The notes beneath the pieces are model-generated. The model searched no databases. It saw nothing but the letters and a program-made list of their open reading frames with translations, and had not been told where the DNA came from. A DNA stretch of 64,000 nucleotides from Eikenella glucosivorans (GTDB lineage: Bacteria > Pseudomonadota > Gammaproteobacteria > Burkholderiales > Neisseriaceae), in contig NZ_JACSGR010000003.1 of NCBI RefSeq assembly GCF_016025525.2, forward strand, positions 124,001 to 188,000, given 5' to 3'. Position numbers and translations under genes: made by a program. Shown in pieces: positions 48,162 through 56,946 of the stretch. Numbering within the stretch: position 1 is the first letter of the stretch; each line of letters starts with the position of its first letter.

Positions 48162-48692
48162 ATGTCAGTGATTACAGTAACCGCCGGACACAGCAACAAA
48201 GACCCCGGCGCGGTAAACGGCCTGTTTAGGGAAGCCGATATTGCGCAGGAAATGCGCAATATGGTGGCGCTCTACCTGCGCCAAAAAGACATTGCCGTTA
48301 AAACCGACGGCGAGGGCAAGGGCAACCTGCCGTTACCCGCCGCCATCAAGCTGATTAGCGGCAGTAAAGCCGCGGTGGAGTTTCATTGCAATGCTTTTCC
48401 GAAACCGACGGCAGGCGGCTGCGAAGCCTTATCCCAGCCCAAAGACCGCGCCTTGAGCCAACGCTTGTGCAAAGCGGTGTCCGATGTGATGGGCATCCCC
48501 ACGCGCGGCACGGACGGCGGCTGGAAAAACGAGGGCAGCGGCCAGCACAGCCGTTTAGGCTACGTGCGCAACGGCGGCATCATCTTGGAGCTGTTTTTTA
48601 TCAGCAACCCCGCTGAATTGGCGGTTTGGCAGGATAAAAAATGGCTGGTAGCCAAAGCCGTGGCCGAAGTGTTGGCGGAGGTGGCGAAATGA
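48162..48692 (+). CDS. Endolysin, N-acetylmuramoyl-L-alanine amidase
   Basis: 176 residues. Amidase_3-like zinc hydrolase: VTAGHSNKDPGAVNG (first Zn ligand His and the following Glu-like region), AAVEFHCNAF (second His) and GGIILELFFISNP (catalytic Glu). It cleaves the amide between lactoyl and peptide in peptidoglycan. No signal peptide, so it needs a holin. AGAAGGATAGAT precedes ATG. Confidence 0.9.
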   Translation: MSVITVTAGHSNKDPGAVNGLFREADIAQEMRNMVALYLRQKDIAVKTDGEGKGNLPLPAAIKLISGSKAAVEFHCNAFPKPTAGGCEALSQPKDRALSQRLCKAVSDVMGIPTRGTDGGWKNEGSGQHSRLGYVRNGGIILELFFISNPAELAVWQDKKWLVAKAVAEVLAEVAK

Positions 48693-48910
48693 GCGGCATC
48701 CGCAAAGCCATGAGCGGCATCGAAAAAACCTTGATTGCACTGGCACTGGGCAGCCTGCCTGCCGGCAACAGTCTGTACAACCTGCCGCGCCCGCGCGCTG
48801 TGCAGTTCGACGGTATCCCGCCTGCCCGCTGGCACCACACCGGCACGGCGGCGGTCAAACGTGCCGCCCGCAAGGCACGCAACCTGAAACAAAGAAAGGC
48901 AAGAAGATGA
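48689..48910 (+). CDS. Hypothetical protein of the lysis module
   Basis: 73 residues, strongly basic C-terminus (KRAARKARNLKQRKARR). Starts by ATGA overlap with the amidase stop. Part IEKTLIALALGSLPAGNSLY is weakly hydrophobic. Function unknown. Confidence 0.55.
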   Translation: MSGIRKAMSGIEKTLIALALGSLPAGNSLYNLPRPRAVQFDGIPPARWHHTGTAAVKRAARKARNLKQRKARR

Positions 48911-49296
48911 AAATCAACCTGAAAAAAGACAATTACGTGGTTTTTGACAAAACGGAAACCCTGAAATCCAACATTATCCGCCAGGCATGCACCGGCCTGA
49001 TGCTGGCATTTTGCGTGTACATCAGCCGGGGCTCAAATTGGTGGACGTTTGTCAGCGGCCTGCTTTTCCTGAGTTGGCTTTGCGGGATGGCTTACAAATG
49101 GGCAGACGCACGGGAAACTAAGTTCGGTTCTTGGACGGAATTTAAGGCTTGGGTAGACCGGCAGGCCGCCGCGGAATCTGCGCAGCAGGAAGGCAACGAA
49201 TTTACGCCGATGTCTGAAGCCACCTTTGCCGAAACACCGCGCACCTATGTGCAAAAACAGGCCGCCGCCGAAGCGCAAGAGGCGACCCATGAATAA
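48907..49296 (+). CDS. Membrane protein of the lysis module, holin candidate
   Basis: 129 residues. Two membrane segments (ACTGLMLAFCVYI and WWTFVSGLLFLSWLCGMAY) and a polar Gln/Glu-rich C-terminal tail. Class II holin-like layout. ATGA overlap with the preceding gene. Confidence 0.6.
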   Translation: MKINLKKDNYVVFDKTETLKSNIIRQACTGLMLAFCVYISRGSNWWTFVSGLLFLSWLCGMAYKWADARETKFGSWTEFKAWVDRQAAAESAQQEGNEFTPMSEATFAETPRTYVQKQAAAEAQEATHE

Positions 49297-49555
49297 ATTT
49301 TGCAGCTGGCTGGCCGGTATGTTTACCAACCCCGCCACCGGCCAGGCATCCCACACCAAGATTTGGGCTAATGTGGCATTCGGCTCCATGACCTACAAGT
49401 TTCTAACGGCCACCGAGCCGGTGGAGTGGATGTGGTGGTGCTTCGGGGTTGTGGTCGGCGGTTATGCCCTAGGCAAGCGCGGCCTTTCCATCATCCCGCA
49501 GGTGGCCGCCATCAGAAAAGAGGAAGCAAATGATCCCGATGATGCTGCTGAATAA
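49289..49555 (+). CDS. Small membrane protein of the lysis module (holin-like)
   Basis: 88 residues. It has a soluble start (MNKFCSWLAGMFTNPATGQASHTKIW), two hydrophobic segments (WMWWCFGVVVGGYAL and around GSMTYKFL) and a charged C-terminal end. Similar proteins (DUF2644 type) are annotated as putative holins in Mu-like phages. Overlaps neighbours on both sides. Confidence 0.65.
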   Translation: MNKFCSWLAGMFTNPATGQASHTKIWANVAFGSMTYKFLTATEPVEWMWWCFGVVVGGYALGKRGLSIIPQVAAIRKEEANDPDDAAE

Positions 49556-49973
49556 ACCGTTTTTAACCGGCTGTTACAACCTGTTTAAACGGCTGTTGCC
49601 GATACTTGCCCTGCTCGCATTGGCTGCAATGAGCTACCGCGCAGGCTATCAAAACCGCGACACCAAAGCCGTGGCGGAAGCTGCCAAGGTAGCGGCGGAG
49701 TACAAGGAGGCGCAGCTCAAGGCCGAACAGGCCTACAGCGCCCAAGTGGCCGCCGTGGCCGCCGAAAAACAACGCTGGTTTGATTACGCCCAGGAACAAA
49801 CGGTCAAGTTGGCCGCTGCCAACCGCCGCCTGGATAGCAAAACCACCCATATCAAACAGGAGATACCCCATGCGATTGCACGCGACCAAAAGAGCACTGG
49901 CGGCTGCCATAGCGGCCTTGGCGCTGACGGCCTGCGGCTCTACCGCCAAGCCCTCGGCTACGCCGCCGATTAA
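49530..49973 (+). CDS. Rz-like i-spanin
   Basis: 147 residues. N-terminal membrane anchor (LLPILALLALAAMSYRAGYQ) followed by a long coiled coil in Ala/Glu/Lys (AVAEAAKVAAEYKEAQLKAEQAY). It spans the periplasm and fuses inner and outer membranes together with the o-spanin encoded in a different frame inside its 3' end. AGAGGAAGC precedes ATG. Confidence 0.82.
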   Translation: MIPMMLLNKPFLTGCYNLFKRLLPILALLALAAMSYRAGYQNRDTKAVAEAAKVAAEYKEAQLKAEQAYSAQVAAVAAEKQRWFDYAQEQTVKLAAANRRLDSKTTHIKQEIPHAIARDQKSTGGCHSGLGADGLRLYRQALGYAAD

Positions 49974-50175
49974 AGTGGTCGAAAAGCCCACCCTGCCGCC
50001 TGCTCCGGCGGAACTGTTGGCAGAGTACGAACGCCCAGCGCCGCCCGCTTCAGGTAGCCCCGAGGCACTGCTCAACCACGCCGCCGAGTACGGCGCATGG
50101 TGCGGCAAGCGCGATGCGCAGGCCTCCGGCTGGCAGCAGTGGTACCGCAACGGACAAGGGGCGCATCGTGAGTAG
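49870..50175 (+). CDS. Rz1-like o-spanin lipoprotein, nested start in Rz
   Basis: 101 residues. MRLHATKRALAAAIAALALTACGS is a lipoprotein signal with lipobox LTAC; the mature part is Pro-rich (TPPIKVVEKPTLPPAP), as in Rz1. The start lies inside the Rz gene (+1 frame) and it extends 200 bp beyond. Confidence 0.82.
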   Translation: MRLHATKRALAAAIAALALTACGSTAKPSATPPIKVVEKPTLPPAPAELLAEYERPAPPASGSPEALLNHAAEYGAWCGKRDAQASGWQQWYRNGQGAHRE

Positions 50176-50527
50176 ATACCGCGAATTGGTGCAACACCGC
50201 TTGGCGGTGTGCCACGCCGGTATGGAGATGCGGCTTGCCCGTGCCCGCGAGCAGGAGCCGTTTGTACTGGCGGTGGAGCGCAAGTTGTCGGCCGGCAGCT
50301 GGGACTATCGTATGGGGATGACGCCTAATTTCGGCGTGGTGTTTACCGTGCTGCCCAGTCGCATCCCGCTCAAAGAGCAGTATCAGGCGGTCAAGGCCGC
50401 GCTGGCCGAATGCGGAGACGTGGAATTTGATGTGCAGGACAAGCGCCCGTGCCTGCATGTGAGCAGCCGCACCGATGAGGGCATCGATTGCTGCGTGGTA
50501 TTTGATGGAGACGATGATGGCCGCTGA
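50168..50527 (+). CDS. Hypothetical phage protein (GTG start)
   Basis: 119 residues. Starts at GTG overlapping the o-spanin stop codon. VFTVLPSRIPLKEQYQAVKAALAECGDVEFDVQ suggests an alpha/beta fold. Not recognised. The start could also be farther upstream in the same frame. Confidence 0.55.
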   Translation: MSRYRELVQHRLAVCHAGMEMRLARAREQEPFVLAVERKLSAGSWDYRMGMTPNFGVVFTVLPSRIPLKEQYQAVKAALAECGDVEFDVQDKRPCLHVSSRTDEGIDCCVVFDGDDDGR

Positions 50528-50795
50528 ATTTTTAACCATCGATTATGTGTTTCAGGGTGCCGTCGGCATCGTGATGACGGTGCTGTGGCGCTACATCGGC
50601 AAAGTGGACGGCAAATTTGATGCCGTCCAGACCGACAACCTAGCCCTGCGCGAACGCCTGCACGAGGTGGAAAAAGCCTATCAAACCAAGCTCGAAGCCC
50701 GCGAACACAAGGGCGAAGTGCTGGAATTACTGCGCGAAATCAAAAGCGACCTCAAAGAGGTCAACGACAAACTGGACCGAAAGGCCGACAAATGA
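50517..50795 (+). CDS. DUF2730-like protein
   Basis: 92 residues. One N-terminal membrane segment (YVFQGAVGIVMTVLWRYIG) and a coiled coil (LRERLHEVEKAYQTKLEAREHKGEVLELL). Similar proteins stand before the small terminase gene in Mu-like phages. The second of two adjacent ATG codons is used, 6 nt after GGAG. Confidence 0.65.
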   Translation: MAAEFLTIDYVFQGAVGIVMTVLWRYIGKVDGKFDAVQTDNLALRERLHEVEKAYQTKLEAREHKGEVLELLREIKSDLKEVNDKLDRKADK

Positions 50796-51001
50796 CCCAC
50801 CCCTACCAAGACCCGGTGTTGGCGAAACTGGAAGAAATCAGCGCCAAACAGGAACTCACCATCCAAATGCAGGAAGAAATGAACCGCCGCATGGATGACA
50901 TCCACCGCGATTGCCGCCGCACGTCAGCGGTAACCGGTGCCGTATCCGGCGGCATTACCGCCGTCACCATCCAATTCCTGCGCGCCAAATTCGGAATTTA
51001 A
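50792..51001 (+). CDS. Small phage membrane-associated protein
   Basis: 69 residues. Coiled coil (LAKLEEISAKQELTIQMQEEMNRRMDDI) plus a weak C-terminal hydrophobic segment (AVTGAVSGGITAVTIQF). ATGA overlap with the preceding gene; position corresponds to Mu gp26-like genes. Confidence 0.6.
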   Translation: MTHPYQDPVLAKLEEISAKQELTIQMQEEMNRRMDDIHRDCRRTSAVTGAVSGGITAVTIQFLRAKFGI

Positions 51002-51004
51002 GCT

Positions 51005-51505
51005 ATGGCCAGACCCCAAGAAACCCGCGACAAGGTACGCCGCCTGTATGTGTTCGACCAACTTAGTCTTGAGTTGGCCGCGCTGCAGGCCGATGTGCCC
51101 GTGGCCACTGCGCGCAAATGGAAGCAGGCCGACAAAGCCAAGGGCGACGATTGGGACAAGGTCAAGGCCGCCCACGTGATGGCATCCGGCGGGGCGGAGG
51201 AAGTGAGCCGCGCCATCTTTACCGGCCTGCTGCTGCAATATCAAAAGGTGGTCGAAGAAATCAATCTCAAAGAGGACATGGATGCCGAGAACAAGGTAGA
51301 GACCCTGACCAAGTTAGCCGATGCCTTTAATAAATCCGTTTCCGCCAGCGCCAAAGTGCTGCCCGAAACCAACCGCTTAGCAGTGGCGATGGAAACCGTA
51401 CGTGCATTCGGCGAGTTCGTGCGCGAAAAACGCCCGGCAGTGGCGATGGATTTTATCGAGCTGATTGAGGAGTTCGCACCCGAAGTAGAGCGGCGTTTTG
51501 CCTGA
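51005..51505 (+). CDS. DUF1804 protein, probable small terminase subunit (Mu gp27-like)
   Basis: 166 residues. N-terminal HTH: RDKVRRLYVFDQLSLELAALQADVPVATARKWKQ. The rest is helical. It precedes the large terminase gene and is expected to recognise the packaging start. Confidence 0.8.
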   Translation: MARPQETRDKVRRLYVFDQLSLELAALQADVPVATARKWKQADKAKGDDWDKVKAAHVMASGGAEEVSRAIFTGLLLQYQKVVEEINLKEDMDAENKVETLTKLADAFNKSVSASAKVLPETNRLAVAMETVRAFGEFVREKRPAVAMDFIELIEEFAPEVERRFA

Positions 51506-51516
51506 AGGAATGAGTG

Positions 51517-53166
51517 ATGAAACCGCAATTTAACATGAAGGCCAAGGATTTTCACAAGGAATTGGCCGAGTACGCCGCTCAACTGCGCCGCATGATTGAG
51601 GCGGAGGTGGACGGCTTTTCGACCAAGACTGAAGACATTTTGGCGCGCCGTAAGGCGGTGTCTGATCCGAAGAGCGGCTTTGAGTATTTTGTCACCCATT
51701 ATTTCCCGCACTATATCCAGCACAAAACCAAATCCGAGCTACACGAATACCTGTTCGAGCTGCTGCCTGCGGTGGCAGCCAACCCGGAGCGTTGCTCGGA
51801 GGCTATTGCTGCGCCGCGCGGCGAAGCTAAATCTACCATTGTGACCCAGCTCTATACCTTGTGGCGCATCGTTACCGGACAGACCAAATTTGCCGTTATC
51901 GTGATGGACAGCATTGACCAGTCCTACCCCATGTTGGAGACCATCAAGGCCGAGCTGGAGTTTAACCCGCGCATCGCCACCGATTTCCCGGCCGCCGCCG
52001 GGCAGGGGCGGGTGTGGCAGGCCGGTACGGTTATTACCGCTAATAACGTCAAAGTGCAGGTGGCCGGTAGCGGCAAACGCTTGCGCGGTATGCGCCACGG
52101 CCCCTACCGCCCCGACCTCTGTATCCTCGACGATATTGAAAACGACGAGCAGGTGCAAAACCCCGAGCAGCGCAAGAAGCTGCTGTCTTGGCTGCAAAAA
52201 ACCATCACCCCGTTAGGCGGGGTGGGCAAGAAGTACGACATCATCTACATCGGCACCATCCTGCATTACGACAGCGTACTGGCACAGACCCTGCGCAATA
52301 AGTTCTGGCACGGCCGCATTTTTAAGGCTATCAAAACATGGCCGGAACGCATGGATTTGTGGGAGGAGTGGGAAATCCGCTGGAAAACCCACGGCCGCGA
52401 TGAGGCGATGGCATTTTACCGCGCCCATCAGGCCGAGATGGAGGCCGGGGCGCAGACCTCGTGGGCGGCGCGCGACATCCTTGATTTGATGATCGAGCGC
52501 GCCAAAATCGGCAGCCAGGCGTTTGCCTGCGAATATCAAAACGACCCGGCCAGCGGCGAGGATTCGCCCTTTGCCGACTTGGTCGACCACTGCTACTACC
52601 TAGACAAAGACTTGCCGCCGGACGTGGTGTACTACGGCGCGGTCGACCCGTCTTTGGGTAAGAGCAGCCGCAGCCGCGACCCGTCGGCTATCTTGGTCGG
52701 TGCATACCAGCAAAGCACCGGCACATTGTTTGTGCAGGTAGCCAATATCCGCCGCCGTGTGCCCGACCTGATTATCGAGCAGGTGATCGCCCTGCAAAAA
52801 GAGTACCACTGCCAAGTGTGGGCGGTGGAGACCGTGCAATTCCAAGAGTTTTTTAAAGACGAACTGGTCAAACGCTCCGCCCGTGCCGGCTACACCGTGC
52901 CCGCGCGCGGCATCAAGCCCAACAGCGACAAAGCGCTGCGTATCGAGAGCCTGCAGCCGCACATGGCCAACGGCCTGATTAAGTTTCGGCAGGAGCAGCG
53001 CGAGCTGATTGAGCAGCTACGGCATTTCCCGGATGCGGAACACGATGACGGCCCCGATGCACTGCATATGCTGTGGATGGTGGCCACCACCGGCAACCGC
53101 AGCAATGCGGCGCAGGTGATTCATCTGCCGCAATACGGCGACGAGTCGTGGGCGGACGGATGGTAG
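51517..53166 (+). CDS. Terminase large subunit (Mu gp28-like)
   Basis: 549 residues. The ATPase half has a Walker A-like APRGEAKST and Walker B LCILDDIEND; the nuclease half has VVYYGAVDPSLGKSSRSRDPSAIL (first Asp) and HDDGPDALHMLWM (last acidic cluster). It packages phage DNA by the headful mechanism. AAGGAA 6 nt before ATG. Confidence 0.92.
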   Translation: MKPQFNMKAKDFHKELAEYAAQLRRMIEAEVDGFSTKTEDILARRKAVSDPKSGFEYFVTHYFPHYIQHKTKSELHEYLFELLPAVAANPERCSEAIAAPRGEAKSTIVTQLYTLWRIVTGQTKFAVIVMDSIDQSYPMLETIKAELEFNPRIATDFPAAAGQGRVWQAGTVITANNVKVQVAGSGKRLRGMRHGPYRPDLCILDDIENDEQVQNPEQRKKLLSWLQKTITPLGGVGKKYDIIYIGTILHYDSVLAQTLRNKFWHGRIFKAIKTWPERMDLWEEWEIRWKTHGRDEAMAFYRAHQAEMEAGAQTSWAARDILDLMIERAKIGSQAFACEYQNDPASGEDSPFADLVDHCYYLDKDLPPDVVYYGAVDPSLGKSSRSRDPSAILVGAYQQSTGTLFVQVANIRRRVPDLIIEQVIALQKEYHCQVWAVETVQFQEFFKDELVKRSARAGYTVPARGIKPNSDKALRIESLQPHMANGLIKFRQEQRELIEQLRHFPDAEHDDGPDALHMLWMVATTGNRSNAAQVIHLPQYGDESWADGW

Positions 53167-53175
53167 GAGGATGTT

Positions 53176-53394
53176 ATGGATCAGCTGCTGCGCGACAAAA
53201 TTCTGCAACACATGCTCTACCGTAAAGAGTGTACCGCCATGCTGATTTGCCACGGGCTGGGCTACAGCTTGGAGCGCTATTCGGCGGTGCGCGCTACCTT
53301 GGACGCCATGTTGACCGCCGGAGAAATCGAATACAACGCCGCCCGCCTGACGTGGCGGCTACCGAATGAAGGGAGAGGGCAGTGTTTGGCCTGA
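53176..53394 (+). CDS. Hypothetical phage protein
   Basis: 72 residues. RKECTAMLICHGLGYSLERYSAVRATLDAMLTAGEIEYN is a winged-helix-like sequence. Overlaps the portal gene start by 13 bp. Function unknown. Confidence 0.55.
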   Translation: MDQLLRDKILQHMLYRKECTAMLICHGLGYSLERYSAVRATLDAMLTAGEIEYNAARLTWRLPNEGRGQCLA

Positions 53395-54839
53395 TTAAAT
53401 CACAACGCATTAAAACCACGGTAAAAGTCCTGACCGACGCCACCGAAGGCGGCCTGGACGAGCTGATCGCCAGCTGCGAGAGCAACAGCCAGCTGCTGGC
53501 CCGGTTGGGCATCAGCCGCCAGCAGGCCTTGCAGGCGGTTATCTCCGATGATGAGGTGGAGGCTTGTTGCGAAGACCTGCGCGCCGCCATGCTGGCGCGG
53601 CCGTGGAGGATATATGGCGAGGGTTTGTCCGACGAAGACCGCGACCGCCTGTGGCGCGTCGTGCGCCGTTATCTGCCGGTGTTGTCCGAGGTGGTACTGA
53701 CAGCCAAATTGAGCGGTTACGGTGTGGCGCGTTATGTGTATCTGCGTGAAGAAGACGGCTTTTTAAGCATTGACCGGGTGAGCAACAAGGGCGATGAACT
53801 GGACAGATATACCCCGCGTTATGACGGCACGTTGCTGTACAAAGGCGACAGCGGCGACGAGCTGGTAGACACCCGTGTACTGCATTTGCTGCTGACCAAC
53901 CGCGCCACCACGCGCAACCCCGCAGGCGAGATGGCGGCGGCAAGGCTCTATCCCGCCGTATCGCTGCGCAGCCGTGGTTTTGTGTACGCCGCACAGTTTA
54001 TCAAGCGCTACGCCCAGCCTTATCTGGTCGGCAAAATTAATGCCGACGGCAGCAACGACCGCCATCGGAGCTTTACCGACAAGCTGTTCACCATGCTTTC
54101 CGGCGGCGCGATGTCGGTAGACCGCGAAGACAGCGTGGAGATGCTGCAAAACAGCGCCGACGGCCAAGCCTTCAAACGCTTAGAAAACCTTGCCAATGCC
54201 CGCATCCAGAAAGTGCTGCTTGGTAAGGTGCGCACTGCCGACCTCGAAACCGGCAGCCGCGCCGCCCAGGAAACCGAAGAGAAGGCGCGCGGCGACCGCA
54301 TCGACTCTTATCTCGGCCTGCTCGAGCAGGCGGCGCAGCATCTGGTGGACGCGCTAGTTATGGTCAATGCCGTGTACGGCAAAACCATTAACGCACCGAA
54401 AGGCGTGTGGTTTGAATTTAATCGGCAGGTGCAGGTAGATGTACAGCGCGCCGAGCGCGACAAGCAGTATTTAGATAGTGGCCGCCTGCGCCTGACCGAA
54501 GATTACTACAAGGATATCTTGGGTTTCGAGCCCGGGCATTTCGAGCTGGTCGACCCCGCACCGCAAATCGGCCAGCCTACCGCCGCCAAACTGGCCGTGC
54601 GCTTGAGCGCGCCGCAGCTGCCAGCGCCGGATACGGTGGAGCACACCATCATGCGCCCCAAAGTTGATGCCATCCTATCCGCCTTGGCCGAGAGCAAGGA
54701 TTACGCCGCGTTTGAAGAGCGACTGTCCGGCTTGGATTTGGATGAGGCTGACAACCTGCTCATCCAGCGGCTGGTGGCCGACGGCGTGCGCTCGTGGAGC
54801 GACGGTGCGGACAGCCACATGGGAGTGACCGATGAGTGA
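53382..54839 (+). CDS. Portal protein (DUF935, Mu gp29-like)
   Basis: 485 residues. DEVEACCEDLRAAMLARPWRIYG is the typical N-terminal block of DUF935; PYLVGKINADGSNDRHRSF, GGAMSVDREDSVEML and FGAGSRAAQ-like LETGSRAAQETEEKA follow. It forms the dodecameric portal ring at one head vertex. GTG start after GGGAGAGG. Coupled to the next gene by an 8-bp overlap. Confidence 0.92.
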   Translation: MFGLIKSQRIKTTVKVLTDATEGGLDELIASCESNSQLLARLGISRQQALQAVISDDEVEACCEDLRAAMLARPWRIYGEGLSDEDRDRLWRVVRRYLPVLSEVVLTAKLSGYGVARYVYLREEDGFLSIDRVSNKGDELDRYTPRYDGTLLYKGDSGDELVDTRVLHLLLTNRATTRNPAGEMAAARLYPAVSLRSRGFVYAAQFIKRYAQPYLVGKINADGSNDRHRSFTDKLFTMLSGGAMSVDREDSVEMLQNSADGQAFKRLENLANARIQKVLLGKVRTADLETGSRAAQETEEKARGDRIDSYLGLLEQAAQHLVDALVMVNAVYGKTINAPKGVWFEFNRQVQVDVQRAERDKQYLDSGRLRLTEDYYKDILGFEPGHFELVDPAPQIGQPTAAKLAVRLSAPQLPAPDTVEHTIMRPKVDAILSALAESKDYAAFEERLSGLDLDEADNLLIQRLVADGVRSWSDGADSHMGVTDE

Positions 54840-56520
54840 CCCGGTATTTAACCCGACGGGCCTAATTGACCGCGCCGCCTTGGAGTTCCTGCACAGCAAA
54901 AAACTACTGCCTGGCTTCAGCCACTACGATGTGTGGCTGTACCAGCACGCGGTGGCGTTTACCGTGGCTAAGATGATGGATGCCGATATGCTCGCCGAGG
55001 TCAAAGATGCCGTTGAAACCGCACAGCGCAACGGTACCTCGTTTGAGGTGTTTAAACAGCGTTTAAAACCCTATTTGATGAGCCGCGGCTGGTGGGGCGA
55101 GCAAGTGATGACCGACCCCGTGGATGGGGTGGCCAAATTGGTACAGTTGGGCAGCACCCGCCGCCTGCGTGTGATTTTTCAGACCAATATGGCCACCGCC
55201 TTCGCGGCCGGGCAATGGGCGCGCATTCAAAGCAACCAAAAGGCCTTGCCCTACCTGCGCTACAACAAGAGCGCCGCCGGGCAGCCGCGCGACAGCCACC
55301 GCCGCTACTACGGTTTGGTGTTGCCGGTGGAGCACCCGATATGGAAGCAGATTTTCCCGCCCAACGGCTACGGCTGCCAGTGCAGCGTGAGCCAGCTATC
55401 CCGCAAACAGGCCGAGCGCGAAGGTATCAGCGGTGAGCCGGATGTGGATATGGTTGAGTTTACCAACCCGCGCACCGGGCAAACGGTACTGATCCCTGCC
55501 GACATCACGCCCAGCTTCGCGCATAACCACGGCGACCGCTTGGGCGCACTACAGGCGCTGATGGCGGATAAACACGGTAAGGCCGCCTTAGCAAAACTGA
55601 TTGAGGCTGCTGATGACCATGTAGCCGAACGGTTGGAGCGCCCCAATTTCTTCGGTGCTCCCCCACCATTGACCGTGTTGTCTGATGCCGGGCTGCCCGA
55701 TCCGCAGGGCTTTGTGTACCAATATGCCGGGCGCGGGCACCAAATCGGCGTGTTGCCGGTCGGGAAGGCCGGGTCGGTTGAATGGGTGGAACAGGATGGG
55801 CAGCATTACCTTCTTGAATATACGAAGGCAGGCGTCCAAATCAATCCTATTTCAGACAAAGAACTCATCAAGTTTAAAACAAATGAGATAAAAAGCTTGA
55901 GCAGCCCGTTAATGTCAGCTGAAGACCAGAAGGATTGGAAAAGTAAAGTCGCCTCTTTCCGGCGTGCAAACTTCGGTACAACCGATTTGGCTGATAGACA
56001 TGCTATTTTTCTTTACACTACCAGTAACGGATATCGTTTGGTAAATAACCAATTAATTCATAGCAAGGGCGACCTTTCCAGGTTGACCCCGTCAGCTCTA
56101 CAGCTTGTCCGTGCTTTGGATTTTGCTTTAAGCCAAGCGCCTACCTATCAGGGGGAGACGGTACGGTATTTGAAACAAAGAGGCATGCCTGATGCTGAAG
56201 CCTTCTTGAAAGCACACCAACCGGGCGGCTTGGTGCGATACAGCAACTTCACCAGCTCTAGCAAAACGGAGGGTTCTTTCCCCAAAGGCGACGTAACAAT
56301 TACCATTAAAGGCCGTAGCGGGGTGGATGTCAGCCGGCTGTCACGATTCTCTACCGAGAATGAGGTTTTATTACCACGCCAAGCCGTTTATCGTGTAATT
56401 TCGCATACACAAGAAAATGACCATCACTATATTACTGTTGAGGAAGTGGCAGAAACGGTGCATAATAAAACAAAGATTGTGCAACTTAGCCTAGGAGACG
56501 GCCATGTCTATCATGCGTAA
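54832..56520 (+). CDS. F-type minor head protein with C-terminal ADP-ribosyltransferase-like domain
   Basis: 562 residues. Residues 1 to about 260 are a Mu F/SPP1 gp7-type head morphogenesis protein (HRRYYGLVLPVEHPIWKQIFPPNGYGCQC). From about 285 onward a different domain follows. Its end has the ADP-ribosyltransferase R-S-E pattern: Arg445 in GETVRYLK, FTSSSK at 473-478, and E509-N-E511 in TENEVLLPRQAVY, all with the family's order and spacing. The DNA of this second half is more AT-rich than the rest of the phage. The protein is thus probably a virion-carried toxin or host-modifying enzyme, analogous in idea to T4 Alt. It overlaps the next small gene. Confidence 0.82.
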   Translation: MSDPVFNPTGLIDRAALEFLHSKKLLPGFSHYDVWLYQHAVAFTVAKMMDADMLAEVKDAVETAQRNGTSFEVFKQRLKPYLMSRGWWGEQVMTDPVDGVAKLVQLGSTRRLRVIFQTNMATAFAAGQWARIQSNQKALPYLRYNKSAAGQPRDSHRRYYGLVLPVEHPIWKQIFPPNGYGCQCSVSQLSRKQAEREGISGEPDVDMVEFTNPRTGQTVLIPADITPSFAHNHGDRLGALQALMADKHGKAALAKLIEAADDHVAERLERPNFFGAPPPLTVLSDAGLPDPQGFVYQYAGRGHQIGVLPVGKAGSVEWVEQDGQHYLLEYTKAGVQINPISDKELIKFKTNEIKSLSSPLMSAEDQKDWKSKVASFRRANFGTTDLADRHAIFLYTTSNGYRLVNNQLIHSKGDLSRLTPSALQLVRALDFALSQAPTYQGETVRYLKQRGMPDAEAFLKAHQPGGLVRYSNFTSSSKTEGSFPKGDVTITIKGRSGVDVSRLSRFSTENEVLLPRQAVYRVISHTQENDHHYITVEEVAETVHNKTKIVQLSLGDGHVYHA

Positions 56521-56692
56521 AGATGAGGCGGTTTGGGAGTCCCTTAAAAATCCTGAAGCATTCAACCGCTGGCTGGCTGATTTGGAAGAGCCGTTATTAC
56601 AACAAGCCAGCCGGATGACTGTTGGCGAAAAACTTCGTGCTATGAGAGCCTCCGAAGCAAGCGACACAAGCACAGAAGACGAAGCTGCTTAA
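56504..56692 (+). CDS. Small protein overlapping the ADP-ribosyltransferase-type gene
   Basis: 62 residues, acidic, MSIMRKDEAVWESLKNPEAF to STEDEAA. A strong ribosome site (AGGAGACGGCC) lies inside the preceding gene, and the start overlaps it by 17 bp, showing tight coupling. It shares the lower GC. It could be a neutralising partner or folding helper of the ART domain, or an unrelated phage protein. Confidence 0.65.
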   Translation: MSIMRKDEAVWESLKNPEAFNRWLADLEEPLLQQASRMTVGEKLRAMRASEASDTSTEDEAA

Positions 56693-56706
56693 AATACCAA
56701 TTCAAG

Positions 56707-56730
56707 CCCGCCTGCAACTGGCGGGTTTGT
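56707..56730 (+). terminator. Terminator after the minor head unit
   Basis: CCCGCC-TGCAACT-GGCGGG followed by TTTGT, directly after the stop codon of the small gene. Confidence 0.65.
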
Positions 56731-56883
56731 CATCTCTGAACCATCCGGTTCTCTCTCACGATCCCACTCATTTCGCTCAAACTGTATTCGCAGTCTGAGA
56801 CTCAATCTCCAAAATCGCCATTAACCGACCATTAACCGACCTAGGATTGCGACAAACGCGCCGCCTATACCCTAGCCTACCAT
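56731..56883. other. Non-coding stretch between two terminators
   Basis: Contains the short direct repeat ATTAACCGACC (about 56819-56841) and otherwise low-complexity AT-richer DNA. No gene recognised. Confidence 0.5.
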
Positions 56884-56924
56884 AAGCCGTCAAAACGCTT
56901 TAAATCGCGTTTTTGGCGGCTTTG
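56884..56924 (+). terminator. Long hairpin upstream of late promoter P2
   Basis: AAGCCGTCAAAACGC pairs with GCGTTTTTGGCGGCTT and is followed by TTGTAATTT. Second terminator before the head operon. Confidence 0.7.
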
Positions 56925-56946
56925 TAATTTCAAGCCTAAATCTTAG

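Noticed and set aside
56819..56841. Tandem ATTAACCGACC repeat as an operator
   Set aside because: Only two copies, no relation to any promoter position; may be chance.
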